Assembly (NCBI GenBank): GCA_963747965.1
Contig: CAVVGZ010000007.1
Location: 868,001-932,000 of the forward strand
Direction of reading: 5' to 3'
DNA: 64,000 nt
Origin: CAVVGZ01 sp963747965
Lineage (GTDB): Bacteria > Chloroflexota > Anaerolineae > Anaerolineales > Anaerolineaceae
The notes under the pieces were generated by a model. That model ran no database searches. It saw only the letters and a list, made by a program, of their open reading frames with translations, and was not told the DNA's origin. Position 1 is the stretch's first letter. Each line of letters begins with the position of its first letter. The translations under genes and the position numbers were made by a program. Below are positions 1 to 9,075 of the stretch, piece after piece.

Positions 1-2533
1 TTACCCCGGGCTGGCCGATGCGAATGTAACCCAAACCCACTTCTTCCAGGGTATTCAGGCGGTTCATGATGGCCGGGAAAGCCGAAAATATCTCCCGGGC
101 TGATTCAACGGTCAGATCGAGCACATCGGCAATGGATAATCCCTTGAAATGAATCTGCAGCGTTTCGCGGTTGAAGCGGGCGCCGTGGCAGATATCACAG
201 GGAACATAAACATCCGGCAGGAACTGCATTTCAATGCGCAGCTGGCCCTGCCCCTGGCAGGCTTCACAGCGGCCCCCGTGGACATTAAAGGAGAAACGTC
301 CGGGCTTGTAGCCGCGCAGCTTGCTGTCCGGCAGCTCGGCAAACAGCTTGCGGATTTCATCAAACATGCCGGTATACGTACCCGGGTTGGAACGGGGTGT
401 CCTGCCGATGGGTGACTGGTCAATATTGATCACTTTATCCAGGAAGTCCAACCCTTCGATGCGGTCATGTTCTCCCGGCGTGATGCGCGTACCATTGAGT
501 GCTTTTGCCAGCGATTTATACAGGACATCCACCATTAAGGTGGATTTTCCGGATCCGGAAACACCGGTGATGCACACCAGTTTGCCCAGCGGAATTTCAA
601 CATCCAGGTTCTTCAGGTTATTTTCCCGGGCGCCGACAATTTTAACTTTTTTACCGCTGCCGCTGCGCCGATGTTCCGGCATGGGCACCTGCAGGCGCTT
701 TGAGAGATAGGAACCGGTTAAGGATTGGGGCGAAGCCAGGATGGCATCCAACGGACCTTCGGCAACCACCCACCCCCCGTGCTCGCCGGCGCCCGGACCC
801 AGGTCAATAATCCAGTCAGCCTTGCGGATGGTGTCTTCATCATGTTCCACAACCAGGACGGTATTGCCAAGATCGCGCAGCGATTCCAGGGTGGCGAGCA
901 GCCTGGCATTATCCCGCTGGTGCAGTCCAATGGAGGGCTCATCCAGTACGTAGAGCACCCCCATCAGCCGGGAACCGATCTGGGTAGCCAGGCGGATGCG
1001 CTGAGCTTCCCCGCCGGATAAGGTCCCTGCCGAGCGGTTCAGGGATAAATAATCCAGCCCGACATCCACCAAAAAACCCAGGCGGGTATTAATTTCGCGC
1101 AGGATGCGGCTGGCAATTGCTTTCTGGCGCTCGCTGAGTGCACCGCCCGCCGCCAGCTTTTCCATCCACAGGCGGGAGCGCAGTACCGGCCAGGAAGTAA
1201 CCTCAACAATGTTATGGTCTGATACCGTTACTGCCATGGATTCGGGGCGCAGCCTGGTACCTTTACAGGTCGGGCAGACACGGTCGGACATGAATTCTGA
1301 AATCCTCGAGCGGATGAAATCCGAGTTGGTCTCGCGGTAGCGCCGTTCCAGGTTGGGGATGACCCCCTCGAAGGGTGTCCGGTAGGTGGATTCGCGGTTA
1401 TTGCGGCCTTCCAGCTTAATTTTAATTTCTTCCTCGCCGGTCCCGTAGAGGATTTTATCCATCTTTTCCGGTGGAATGGTACGCACCGCTGCATCCATAT
1501 CGATCTTGTAATGGTGGGAGACGGCTTCAACCATCTGCCAGTAATACCCACCTTGAAAACGCCCGGTATTCCACTCCATGGCAGCAATCGCCCCCTCATT
1601 CAGGGAACATTCCGGGTCCGGCAGCAGCAGGTTGGGATCGATCTCCAGCTTGGAGCCGAGTCCCTGGCAGTCCGGGCAGGCGCCGTGCGGGGTATTGAAG
1701 GAAAACATGCGCGGTTCAATATCCGGCAGGCTGATGCCGTGTTCCGGGCAGGACAGGTGTTCCGAAAAGAACAGGTCCACTGCCGGTTCTTTGCTTATAT
1801 CGTTGATGATCAGGAATCCTTCGCCCGTCTTCAGGGATGTTTCCACCGAATCGGTCAGGCGCGAACGCATCGATTTCTGTTCCTCATCCGATTCGTTGTG
1901 GGAAAGAACCAGCCGGTCAACCACAGCCTCAATATTATGGATCTTATAGCGGTCAAGGGTGATCTCTTCATCCAGGCTGTACACCTTGCCGTCAACCCGC
2001 ACCCTGGCAAACCCCGCCTTGCGGATTTCCTCGAATACAGTCTGGTAGGTTCCCTTCCGCCCGCGCACAATCGGGGCAAGGATCAGCAGCCGGCTTCCAT
2101 CCGCCATTTTCTCGATGAAGTCCACAATCTCCTGGGCGGACTGCTTGACCACTTCCCGGCCGCAAACCGGGCAGTGCGGAATGCCAATCCGCGCATACAG
2201 CAGGCGCAGGTAATCATATATCTCGGTGACCGTGCCGACCGTCGACCGCGGGTTATGGGAGGTTGCCTTCTGATCGATGGACACCGCCGGGGAGAGCCCC
2301 TCAATGGCATCCACTTCCGGTTTATCCATCTGCCCCAGGAACTGGCGGGCATAGGAGGACAGCGATTCCACATAGCGGCGCTGCCCTTCAGCAAAAATGG
2401 TATCAAATGCCAGGGAAGATTTGCCGGAACCGGACAAACCGGTGATAACCACCAGTTTGTCCCGTGGAATATCAACGCTGATATTTTTCAGGTTATGCTG
2501 GCGGGCGCCGATCACGCGGATGTTATTGCTCAT
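1..2533 (-). CDS. uvrA: UvrABC excinuclease subunit A (3' end cut by window)
   Basis: UvrA is the damage-recognition ATPase of nucleotide excision repair and acts as a dimer with UvrB. About 844 codons are present. The start ATG is at 2531-2533, giving MSNNIRVIGARQHNLKN. Visible parts are the first Walker A (GLSGSGKSS), a CxxC zinc site (CPVCG), the first ABC signature LSGGEAQR followed by YVLDEPSIGLHQ, the second Walker A (GVSGSGKST) and the C-terminal zinc finger (CEAC ... CDIC). The frame is open to base 1 at RIGQPGV. About 100 residues, including the second signature and Walker B, should lie outside the window. An extended -10 (TGGTATAAT) lies upstream on this strand. Identification is secure. 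Confidence 0.97.
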   Translation of the reverse strand, partial: MSNNIRVIGARQHNLKNISVDIPRDKLVVITGLSGSGKSSLAFDTIFAEGQRRYVESLSSYARQFLGQMDKPEVDAIEGLSPAVSIDQKATSHNPRSTVGTVTEIYDYLRLLYARIGIPHCPVCGREVVKQSAQEIVDFIEKMADGSRLLILAPIVRGRKGTYQTVFEEIRKAGFARVRVDGKVYSLDEEITLDRYKIHNIEAVVDRLVLSHNESDEEQKSMRSRLTDSVETSLKTGEGFLIINDISKEPAVDLFFSEHLSCPEHGISLPDIEPRMFSFNTPHGACPDCQGLGSKLEIDPNLLLPDPECSLNEGAIAAMEWNTGRFQGGYYWQMVEAVSHHYKIDMDAAVRTIPPEKMDKILYGTGEEEIKIKLEGRNNRESTYRTPFEGVIPNLERRYRETNSDFIRSRISEFMSDRVCPTCKGTRLRPESMAVTVSDHNIVEVTSWPVLRSRLWMEKLAAGGALSERQKAIASRILREINTRLGFLVDVGLDYLSLNRSAGTLSGGEAQRIRLATQIGSRLMGVLYVLDEPSIGLHQRDNARLLATLESLRDLGNTVLVVEHDEDTIRKADWIIDLGPGAGEHGGWVVAEGPLDAILASPQSLTGSYLSKRLQVPMPEHRRSGSGKKVKIVGARENNLKNLDVEIPLGKLVCITGVSGSGKSTLMVDVLYKSLAKALNGTRITPGEHDRIEGLDFLDKVINIDQSPIGRTPRSNPGTYTGMFDEIRKLFAELPDSKLRGYKPGRFSFNVHGGRCEACQGQGQLRIEMQFLPDVYVPCDICHGARFNRETLQIHFKGLSIADVLDLTVESAREIFSAFPAIMNRLNTLEEVGLGYIRIGQPGV

Positions 2534-2863
2534 AATGGACAACCTTTTGAGAAATGCTCAGAACTTTTCCCGGTTAGAGATAACAGAATATATTTTCTAA
2601 TTAATGGTCTGCAATTTAATATTATACCAAATCCATTCCAAAGCCCGGGAACAATTGTATAACACCCCCCTCCCGGAGGGTGAATTATTATCAGCATATC
2701 CTTAAAGTGAACTTCGCGATTATTATTCCCGCAAAATGGATACCTATTCATCCGTAAAGGAGGACTGGTTGTCCTTTTCCCGATAAATTCATTCCGGTGA
2801 TTGTGCCGGATGAGTGGATGTATAATTGGGTTTTAAGCCTCTATTAAGAAACGGAGCGGCAGA
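2534..2863. other. Intergenic region between divergent uvrA and MFS gene
   Basis: This is a 330-base divergent spacer. It holds the uvrA extended -10 (2621-2629), a GC-rich inverted repeat with arms CACCC and GGGTG near 2664-2684, and a TATAAT at 2821-2826 that may serve the downstream transporter gene. No coding sequence is supported. Confidence 0.6.
2621..2629 (-). promoter_or_regulatory. Extended -10 promoter element upstream of uvrA
   Basis: Read on the minus strand this is TGGTATAAT, an extended -10 box about 90 bases upstream of the uvrA start. No well-spaced -35 is evident, which is usual for extended -10 promoters. No LexA-type operator was recognised nearby. Confidence 0.45.
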
Positions 2864-4159
2864 ATGGAACAAAAAAATGTCAGGAAAATCCAGAATGCCT
2901 GGGCTATGTACGACTGGGCAAACTCAGCATTTGTCACCTCCATCATGGCGGCAGTGTTACCCGTGTATTATGCTTCGGTTGCCGGGTCTAACCTGCCCGG
3001 GAATACTGCCACGGTCTACTGGGCTTACACAAGCTCCATCTCCCTGCTGATTGCAGCCATTATCGCCCCTTTCCTGGGTGCAATTGCCGATTTCAAGGGC
3101 AATAAGAAGAAATTTTTGCTGGCCTTCATCATAATAGGTGTGCTGGGTACGGCCCTGCTGTACTTTGTACGCACCGGTGACTGGATGATGGCATCCCTTT
3201 TCTTCATCCTGGGGGAGATTGGCCTTGCCGGTTCTTTTGTTTTTTATGATGCATTGCTGCCGCACATCACCACGCCGGAAACAATTGACCAGGTTTCCTC
3301 GCGCGGTTATGCCATGGGCTACCTTGGCGGAGGCATCCTCCTGGCAATTAACCTGGCCATGATCATGCTGGCTCCCGGGGAATTGACCGGCTTGATGACC
3401 CGCCTGTCCTTCCTATCCGTGGCGGTCTGGTGGCTGGTGTTCTCCCTGCCGATCCTGCGCGTGGTTCCGGAACCCCCCCGCAGAATCCTGCCCGGCGAGA
3501 AGGACCTTAATCCTTTCACAGCGTCAACCAAACGGCTGACCAGGACCTTCCGGGAGATCACCCGCTTCCGCAACCTGTTTCTTTTTCTGTTGGCTTTCTG
3601 GTTCTACAATGACGGCATCGGCACCATCATCAAAATGGCAACCATCTACGGGGCGGAAATCGGCATCGGGCAGGTTGACCTGATCGGCACCCTGTTGATG
3701 GTCCAGTTTGTCGCCATCCCTTTTGCATTTCTATTCGGTTGGCTGGCGAACAGGATCGGTACGAAACAAGCCTTATCCATCAGCCTGTTTGTCTATATCG
3801 GCATCGCCATTGCCGCCTACTTTGTCAGCCTGCCCTGGCATTTCTGGGCGCTGGGATTTGCCGTGGCAACCGTCCAGGGAGGCAGCCAGGCGCTCAGCCG
3901 CAGCCTGTTCGGAAGGATGGCTCCTAAAAGCAAATCGGCTGAATTTTTCGGCTTCTTTTCGGTTTTTGAGAAATTCGCCGGGATAGCCGGTCCGTTTGTT
4001 TTTGGCCTGGTGGGGCAGATCATGGGCAACAGCCGCCTGGCAATCGTCTCCCTGATCATTTTTTTTGTGGTTGGGCTGGTGATACTTTCACGGGTAAACG
4101 TGGAGGATGGTGTGCGGGCTGCACGCGAGGATGAAGCCGAGCTGCTCTCGGTTTCCTGA
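2864..4159 (+). CDS. MFS transporter of the UMF1/Atg22-like family
   Basis: This is a 431-residue polytopic inner-membrane protein of about 12 hydrophobic segments. Its N-terminus, WAMYDWANSAFVTSIMAAVLPVYY, is typical of the Atg22-like/UMF1 branch of the major facilitator superfamily, which includes amino-acid effluxers in yeast and uncharacterised bacterial transporters. A charged central loop (around KDLNPFTASTKRLTRTFREITRF) separates the two six-helix halves, and a typical SRSLFGRMAPKSKSAEFFGFF stretch follows in the second half. The start ATG has a weak GGAG-like element upstream. The substrate cannot be inferred from sequence. It converges with ruvA and looks monocistronic. Confidence 0.88.
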   Translation: MEQKNVRKIQNAWAMYDWANSAFVTSIMAAVLPVYYASVAGSNLPGNTATVYWAYTSSISLLIAAIIAPFLGAIADFKGNKKKFLLAFIIIGVLGTALLYFVRTGDWMMASLFFILGEIGLAGSFVFYDALLPHITTPETIDQVSSRGYAMGYLGGGILLAINLAMIMLAPGELTGLMTRLSFLSVAVWWLVFSLPILRVVPEPPRRILPGEKDLNPFTASTKRLTRTFREITRFRNLFLFLLAFWFYNDGIGTIIKMATIYGAEIGIGQVDLIGTLLMVQFVAIPFAFLFGWLANRIGTKQALSISLFVYIGIAIAAYFVSLPWHFWALGFAVATVQGGSQALSRSLFGRMAPKSKSAEFFGFFSVFEKFAGIAGPFVFGLVGQIMGNSRLAIVSLIIFFVVGLVILSRVNVEDGVRAAREDEAELLSVS

Positions 4160-4193
4160 ACCTGCCCGGAATTTAACCGGCAAAACCTCAGTT

Positions 4194-4769
4194 CTAAACA
4201 GAAAAGAACTTCAACGCCTGGCGCAGTCTCTCTTCAAGGTCCTGGGGGGTATCCTTTGGAATGTACTGGATGGCAGCCTGGGCTTCGACGATGCTGTAGC
4301 CAAGCCCGGTCAGCGCCGCCATCACCTCGGTATCCACATCGCTTTCAGGGATCCGATCAAATTCTCCTTCCCCTTTAATCCTCCCTTGCAAATACAGGCC
4401 AATCTTCTGGGCAGTCTTTTTTCCAACCCCCGGTACCCGGGCAAAAATATCAGGCTGTTCGCTGAGCACAGCCCGGCGGATTGCATCGACAGTTAGTGAC
4501 GAAATAATTGCAGCACTCAGGCGTGGACCAACGCCATTAACTCCCAGGAGCAGATTGAAATAATTGCATTCCTCCTGGGATTCAAAACCATACAGGGTCA
4601 GCGAATCCTCCCTTACCACCAGATGGGTGAACAAAAAAACCCTGTCCTCCAGGCGGGTCTGCTCCCTCACAGCCGGAGAAACGAAAACTTTAAACCCAAT
4701 CCCGCCCACATCCAGGATAATAAAATCGTCACCAGCCTGGATCATCCTTCCTTGTATGGTCGCTATCAT
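4194..4769 (-). CDS. ruvA: Holliday junction branch migration protein RuvA
   Basis: RuvA is the 191-residue DNA-binding subunit of the RuvAB branch-migration complex, which processes Holliday junctions with RuvC. The order is an N-terminal OB fold (MIATIQGRMI ... FVSPAVRE ... LTYGF-type strand), two helix-hairpin-helix motifs (GVNGVGPRLSAAI and VPGVGKKTAQKI), an acidic linker and the C-terminal RuvB-contacting domain (VMAALTGLGYSIVEAQAAI). Length is normal for the family. It starts at ATG with GAGGAC upstream. Unusually, it is separated from ruvC, which lies 2 kb further on the same strand, and no ruvB is in the window. Confidence 0.96.
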   Translation of the reverse strand: MIATIQGRMIQAGDDFIILDVGGIGFKVFVSPAVREQTRLEDRVFLFTHLVVREDSLTLYGFESQEECNYFNLLLGVNGVGPRLSAAIISSLTVDAIRRAVLSEQPDIFARVPGVGKKTAQKIGLYLQGRIKGEGEFDRIPESDVDTEVMAALTGLGYSIVEAQAAIQYIPKDTPQDLEERLRQALKFFSV

Positions 4770-5156
4770 AGCCAGTCCTCATTATCTAGTTTTACCAGTT
4801 TACTGCCCGAAGGTATTGATGGAGCCGCCGGGACCAGGGGGCTGACCTTCCTTTCAATACTCCGGGCCGTGATCCTGAATGAAAGTGCTGTATGCTGACA
4901 TTGGATTACGCTGCCAGCGGTTTTGAGTATGTTTGAAAAGTGCTCAGAGCAGAAATATCCGGCATTACCATGAACAGGTGATTATTCAAGACATTGTTTT
5001 CAAGCGCTGATCAGCAGCCTGGCAAATAACCCGCATCCATAAATGGTAGTTGCTCTTATTCCTCTGTCCATGTGAGTCAATGGCGGTTAAACTCATAACC
5101 GCATCAGCAGGGGTATGAATAATCACGTTTCCTGCCTGTTTGTCTGAATAGATGAA
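4770..5156. other. Intergenic region, nothing recognised
   Basis: About 390 bases upstream of ruvA and downstream of a small membrane-protein gene. I find no supported gene, RNA or strong terminator here. Confidence 0.5.
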
Positions 5157-5381
5157 TCACTTTTCGTTCAGGAATACCAACAACTCGTAGACCAAAATCG
5201 CCGGCCAGACGATGCCTTTCAAGAATCCCTGGACCCCCTCCCGGAATGTGGCGGCGCGCTTGAAGTAATACACCCAGGCGCCGATGACACCCAAGGCATA
5301 AACCGTATCGGAAGACCCGCCGTGATGGTCAGGGCTAATTTTCTGTTTCTCGGGTTCGCTTGGAATTATTTCACTGGTCAT
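5157..5381 (-). CDS. Small hypothetical membrane protein
   Basis: This encodes 74 residues starting MTSEIIPSEPEKQ. I chose this ATG rather than one 21 bases upstream because AAGGAG lies directly before it; the upstream ATG would place that Shine-Dalgarno sequence inside the coding region. The protein has a short charged N-terminus, a hydrophobic stretch (TVYALGVIGAWVYYF), a basic segment (KRAATFREG) and a second hydrophobic stretch (GIVWPAILVYELLVFL). It is probably a small two-segment membrane protein. No known family is recognised and it has no obvious operon partner. Confidence 0.6.
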   Translation of the reverse strand: MTSEIIPSEPEKQKISPDHHGGSSDTVYALGVIGAWVYYFKRAATFREGVQGFLKGIVWPAILVYELLVFLNEK

Positions 5382-5847
5382 TTCTTCTCCTTTTTTATCC
5401 ACCTATAGCTGCGATAGGATTCAATATTCCCTTGCAGGAACTCCGCCAGGCATTGGATAGTGGTCATAACACCCATTTATGGGTTACCTGCATCCTGAGG
5501 TACCTTCCCATCTCAACTCTGATTCACTCATGATAATTAAATATTACCATCATTCGGCGTTTATTGTTTTTATCCTTCCACCCGTTGCAGCAATCATGCT
5601 GCTTGTTGAGCAGGGTACCAACAGGCTTTCACTGCTTGGATTCCCATAAACAAATAATATCATCCGTCCTGAGAGAATTTATACCTCCCGAAACACGGGG
5701 TTATACTGTCGAGAAATGGCTGAATTTCCCGTTTCACCCGCTGGATTATCCGGGATTTCCAGCTGGATATTTCCGGGGTTTTTTAGGCCTGGTATGATTT
5801 GGAATAAATCCTGGACAGGGGATGATAAGCCAGGCGCTTGATTAGTT
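5382..5847. other. Intergenic region, nothing recognised
   Basis: About 465 bases between two minus-strand genes. A plus-strand reading frame of 77 codons at 5564-5797 has no recognisable product and no convincing ribosome binding site. No RNA or repeat was seen. Confidence 0.5.
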
Positions 5848-6658
5848 TTATGATTTTCGTAGGCGGATGGTCTTCTGTTTGAATACTTCCGAAAGGATCA
5901 CCGCCGCAGCGATGGATACATTTAAGGAATCACTGCGCCCTTCCATGGGGATTCTCACGCAGTAATCACACATCTGCAGGTGTTTTTCGGTCAGCCCTTC
6001 GCGCTCGCTGCCCATCAGGAGGACAAGGTTATCCGGGTAATAAACCTGGTAATAATCCACCGGGGAATCCCCGCTGGCCCCTACCAGGGTAAAAGGGCTA
6101 ACCTGCAGGTGCGTCCCCAGTTCTTCCAGGGTCACCTTAACCAGTTTTTGTGAGAAAACCGCTCCCATGCTGGAACGCATTGCCGTTGGATCATAGGGAT
6201 CGGTTGACTGGTCCAGCAGCAGGACCCCCTCGGCGCCGAAGGCATCCCCGGTCCGCAGGATCGTGCCCAGGTTGCCCGGATTCTGGATGGAATCAAGGGC
6301 TAACCACAGGCTGCCCTCCCTGAGGATGTTCACATCGGCCAGGGTGTGCCAGCGCTGGTGTACAGCTGCAGCGATCCCCTGGGGATTGTCCTTGAGAGAA
6401 AAATAGCGGAAGACGTCTGCACTGACCTCTACGGCAGCAGTTCCGCCGTTTTGCCTGCTCCTGGACCAGGTTTTGCCCAAATTCACTGGATAAAAGTTCG
6501 GGGGAATAAATAATCTCTTCAATCCTGGCCCCGGTCTGGACCGCTTCCCCAACCAGGCGCAGACCCTCTATATAAAACAAACCCGTACTCTGGCGGTACT
6601 TGCGGTCTTTCAGTTTCTTTATTTCTTTTATGGCGGGGTTTGCTGTGCTGGTAATCAT
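5848..6658 (-). CDS. TrmH/SpoU-family RNA 2'-O-methyltransferase, frameshifted
   Basis: This is a SPOUT-class enzyme that would methylate rRNA or tRNA ribose. It is read in two frames. The N-terminal part starts at 6658 (MITSTANPAIKEIKKLKDRKYR, then the substrate-binding segment FYIEGLRLVGEAV). The remainder carries the SPOUT knot motifs LALDSIQNPGNLGTILRTGDAFG, LLMGSEREGL and IPMEGRSDSLNVSIAAAVI. The frames join near 6449-6452 (four T on the plus strand), where deleting one base restores QEQANGGTAAVEVS and a normal 269-residue protein. The single slip in a fully conserved gene suggests sequence error or a very recent mutation. It lies 21 bases after ruvC on the same strand, probably in the yebC-ruvC operon. 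Confidence 0.88.
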
Positions 6659-6679
6659 GGGATGACCTGCATGAGAGGT

Positions 6680-7174
6680 TCAGGATTCAACCATTTCGGA
6701 AAAACGATGGCTGTGCAGGTGGCAGATGGCTATTGCCAGGGCGTCGGCTGCATCATCGGGTTTTACAATCGTATCCATCTGCAGGAGCACTTTGACCATT
6801 TCCTGGATTTGTTTTTTATCGGCTTTACCGTAACCAGCCACGGCCTGTTTCACTGCAACAGGCGGGTACTCGAACACGGGAATACCCGCCAGGGCACAAC
6901 ACAGCAGGACAACCCCGCGTGCCTGGCTGACAGACATGGCAGATTTCACGTTTTTCTGAAAAAAAAGCGTTTCAACTCCTGCGCTGGCCGGCTCAAACTG
7001 TTCAATTAGCCGGTTCAAGCCGTTGAAAAGCTGAAGCAGGCGCTCCTGCTGGGACAGCCCGGCTTCGGTTTGGATCACCCCGCAAGCCATACAGGAAATC
7101 TCGCCGGTTTCATCTTCTTTAATGAGACCGTAACCGGTGATCGCAATTCCCGGATCAATCCCCAGAATGACCAT
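6680..7174 (-). CDS. ruvC: Crossover junction endodeoxyribonuclease RuvC
   Basis: RuvC is the 164-residue dimeric Holliday junction resolvase of the RNase H fold. It opens with MVILGIDPGIAITGYG, where Asp7 is the first catalytic acid. VETLFFQKN supplies the catalytic Glu, and the C-terminal KPDDAADALAIAICH motif supplies the remaining acidic residues. Length is normal. It starts 8 bases after the end of yebC, and the TrmH-type methyltransferase gene follows after 21 bases, so the three are likely cotranscribed. Confidence 0.96.
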   Translation of the reverse strand: MVILGIDPGIAITGYGLIKEDETGEISCMACGVIQTEAGLSQQERLLQLFNGLNRLIEQFEPASAGVETLFFQKNVKSAMSVSQARGVVLLCCALAGIPVFEYPPVAVKQAVAGYGKADKKQIQEMVKVLLQMDTIVKPDDAADALAIAICHLHSHRFSEMVES

Positions 7175-7182
7175 GACTGCTG

Positions 7183-7936
7183 TCAGGCTTCCAAACTCTG
7201 CAGGGCTTCTTCGGTTATTTTTAGATTGGTGTAAACGTTTTGAATATCATCCAGCTCTTCAAGTGCTTCTATGGTACGCAGCACCTGCAGGGTTTCGTCC
7301 ACAGCCAGTTCAATTTCCTGGTTGGGAATCATGCGCAGTTCCGCTTCATTCGGGAGGGTTTTAGCATCCCTGAAAATATCGCTGAGGATTTTAAAATTCT
7401 CCACCGGGGCAATTACCTCAATCATTTCTTCTTCTTCGCTCACATCATCTGCTCCGCCTTCCAACTGCCAGCTCAAAGATTTTATCGAAGTTATTCTTGG
7501 CGGATGGGAAGGAAAAATATGCAATACGCTTAAACTGCCAGGTAACCGAACCGACCTCACTCATGCTTCCGCCAGACCTGGTAAGGATGTGGCGTATTTC
7601 AGAAACAGTCCGGTTGCGGTTTTCAGTGACGCATTCGAGAACGAAGGCAATGCCATGAGGACCATACCCTTCATAGTTGGCTTCAACAAAATCCTCGCTG
7701 TCCTTCAATTCACCAGCCCCGCGTTTAATTGCCCTCTCAATATTATCCTTTGGCATATTTGCTACGCGGGCATGATCCACAGCCAGGCGAAGGCGGAAAT
7801 TCATGTCCGGATCGCTGCCTCCCTCGCGTGCCGCCATGAGAATTTCACGGGTGAGTCGTGTAAACAGCTGCCCGCGCTTGGCATCGGCGGCGCCTTTCTT
7901 TCGCTTAATCGTAGACCATTTAGAATGTCCAGACAT
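7183..7936 (-). CDS. YebC/PmpR-family protein, frameshifted
   Basis: This YebC/PmpR family member (described as a transcriptional regulator or translation factor) is commonly placed beside ruvC, as here. The start is ATG at 7934-7936 (MSGHSKWSTIKRKKGAADAKRGQLFTRL). An AAGGAG lies 9 bases upstream and makes a TTG two codons earlier less likely. The family signature GPHGIAFVLECVTENRNRTVSEIRH is intact. The frame breaks near 7461-7462 (CC on the plus strand). Removing one base joins KIFELAVEGGADDVSEEEEMIEVIAP and restores a normal ~250-residue protein ending LKITEEALQSLEA. This is the second single-base insertion within 1.1 kb. Confidence 0.88.
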
Positions 7937-8017
7937 AGGCAAATTCTCCTTTTGATTCGTATCCCTTTTTATTGGATAAAAAATAAATTATATCATGCAA
8001 GCCGTTCCCCGTTGATT

Positions 8018-8806
8018 TCAGCGCACCCTGGAATTCTGCCTTTCTTTTTCAAATTCCACCGGGTTTATCAGGCTGCCAATCCCTTCAATGCTCACCTCCA
8101 CCTGGTTGCCGTGTTCTATCGGCCCGCTGCCAGGGGGTGAACCGGATAGAATGACATCCCCCGGGTGCAGGGTCATTACCGATGAAACAAATGCCACCAG
8201 CTGCGGGATAGTGAAAACCATCTCATGGGTTGAGGCCATCTGGCGCATTTCCGCATCCACCCGGCAGGTGATCAGCAAATCCACCGGGTCCAGTTCCGTT
8301 TCAATCCATGGCCCGATCGGGCAAAAGGTATCAAACCCCTTGGCACGATCCATGATTCCATCTTCCTCCATCAGATCCCGGGCGGTAATATCGTTGGCTA
8401 TGGTATAGCCAAAAATGAAATCACGGGCATTTTCCATATTAATCCAGCGCCCCTGCTTGCCGATCACCACGGCCAGCTCTGCGCCATGCACCACATTATG
8501 GCTTTGGGGAGGCAGGTAGATGGGATCATTTGGTCCAATAACCGTTGTGTGCGGTTTAAAATGCAGCAGCGGAATTTCCGGGATAGGCGGTTTCTCGCTG
8601 GCGGAATGGACTACGTAATTATTAATAATGCCAATCACTTTTGCGGGAATTACCGGTGCAGCCAGCCGGACCATGCTCAGCGGGATGTTGGCTTCTTTTC
8701 GCCTGTATTCATGGAAAATATCCCCTTCCACCGGTCCGATGCGGTCCTCGTAAATCCATCCATAACTGGTTTCAGCGCCTCCCAGCCGGTAACGTACAAA
8801 TCGCAT
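8018..8806 (-). CDS. Fumarylacetoacetate hydrolase (FAH) family protein
   Basis: This 262-residue protein has an N-terminal FAH-associated segment and a C-terminal FAH catalytic domain. Such enzymes are Mg-dependent hydrolases, isomerases or decarboxylases acting on beta-diketo or 2-oxo acids. Recognisable blocks are PAKVIGIINNYVVHSASE, the core VVHGAELAVVIGK, FGYTIANDITARDLM, AKGFDTFCPIGPWI and the closing GDVILSGSPPGSGPIEHGNQVEVSIEGIGSL. The metal site in relatives is Glu-x-Glu before LAVVIG; here the first position reads Gly (HGAEL), so metal binding may be altered. It starts at ATG with GGAGAG upstream. The substrate is unknown. Confidence 0.85.
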   Translation of the reverse strand: MRFVRYRLGGAETSYGWIYEDRIGPVEGDIFHEYRRKEANIPLSMVRLAAPVIPAKVIGIINNYVVHSASEKPPIPEIPLLHFKPHTTVIGPNDPIYLPPQSHNVVHGAELAVVIGKQGRWINMENARDFIFGYTIANDITARDLMEEDGIMDRAKGFDTFCPIGPWIETELDPVDLLITCRVDAEMRQMASTHEMVFTIPQLVAFVSSVMTLHPGDVILSGSPPGSGPIEHGNQVEVSIEGIGSLINPVEFEKERQNSRVR

Positions 8807-8845
8807 ATGCTATCTCTCCGGAATCCGATCTCCAAAGGAAAAAAG

Positions 8846-8873
8846 TTGGATTCCTGTTTTTCTGGGGTATAAT
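8846..8873 (+). promoter_or_regulatory. Sigma-70-type promoter of tRNA-Val
   Basis: A TTGGAT (8846-8851), 16-base spacer and TATAAT (8868-8873) end ten bases before the tRNA 5' end, a typical spacing for a stable-RNA promoter. Confidence 0.65.
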
Positions 8874-8882
8874 ATTTGGCAC

Positions 8883-8956
8883 GGGCGGGTAGCTCAGTTG
8901 GTTAGAGCGCGTCCCTTACAAGGATGAGGTCGCAGGTTCGAGTCCTGTTCCGCCCA
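8883..8956 (+). tRNA. tRNA-Val (anticodon UAC)
   Basis: It folds as a full cloverleaf. The 7-bp acceptor GGGCGGG pairs with TCCGCCC (one G-U). The D stem is GCTC/GAGC, the anticodon stem CGTCC/GGATG has loop CTTACAA (anticodon TAC), and the T arm has the TTCGAGT loop. The discriminator base is A and CCA is not encoded (CTA follows), so CCA must be added post-transcriptionally. Confidence 0.96.
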
Positions 8957-9075
8957 CTACATGACTGGAAAAATCCAACTTTCGCCTTATAGAATTATTA
9001 TAACCTCCTCAACCAGCAAAACCTGCATCCCGCAGGCATTTTTCTCCTGAATAAGCCGATAAGAGTCGTTCCCAT

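Noticed and set aside
1511..2662. 383-codon open frame on the plus strand
   Set aside because: It lies opposite uvrA, whose frame shows full family motifs; the plus-strand product has no recognisable domain.
5848..7936. Programmed frameshifting in trmH and yebC
   Set aside because: The slip sites are not classical slippery heptamers, no stimulatory structure is evident, and the same kind of slip occurs in unrelated genes, so error is more likely.
7271..8140. 289-codon open frame on the plus strand
   Set aside because: It is antisense to yebC and the end of the FAH gene, with no family resemblance.
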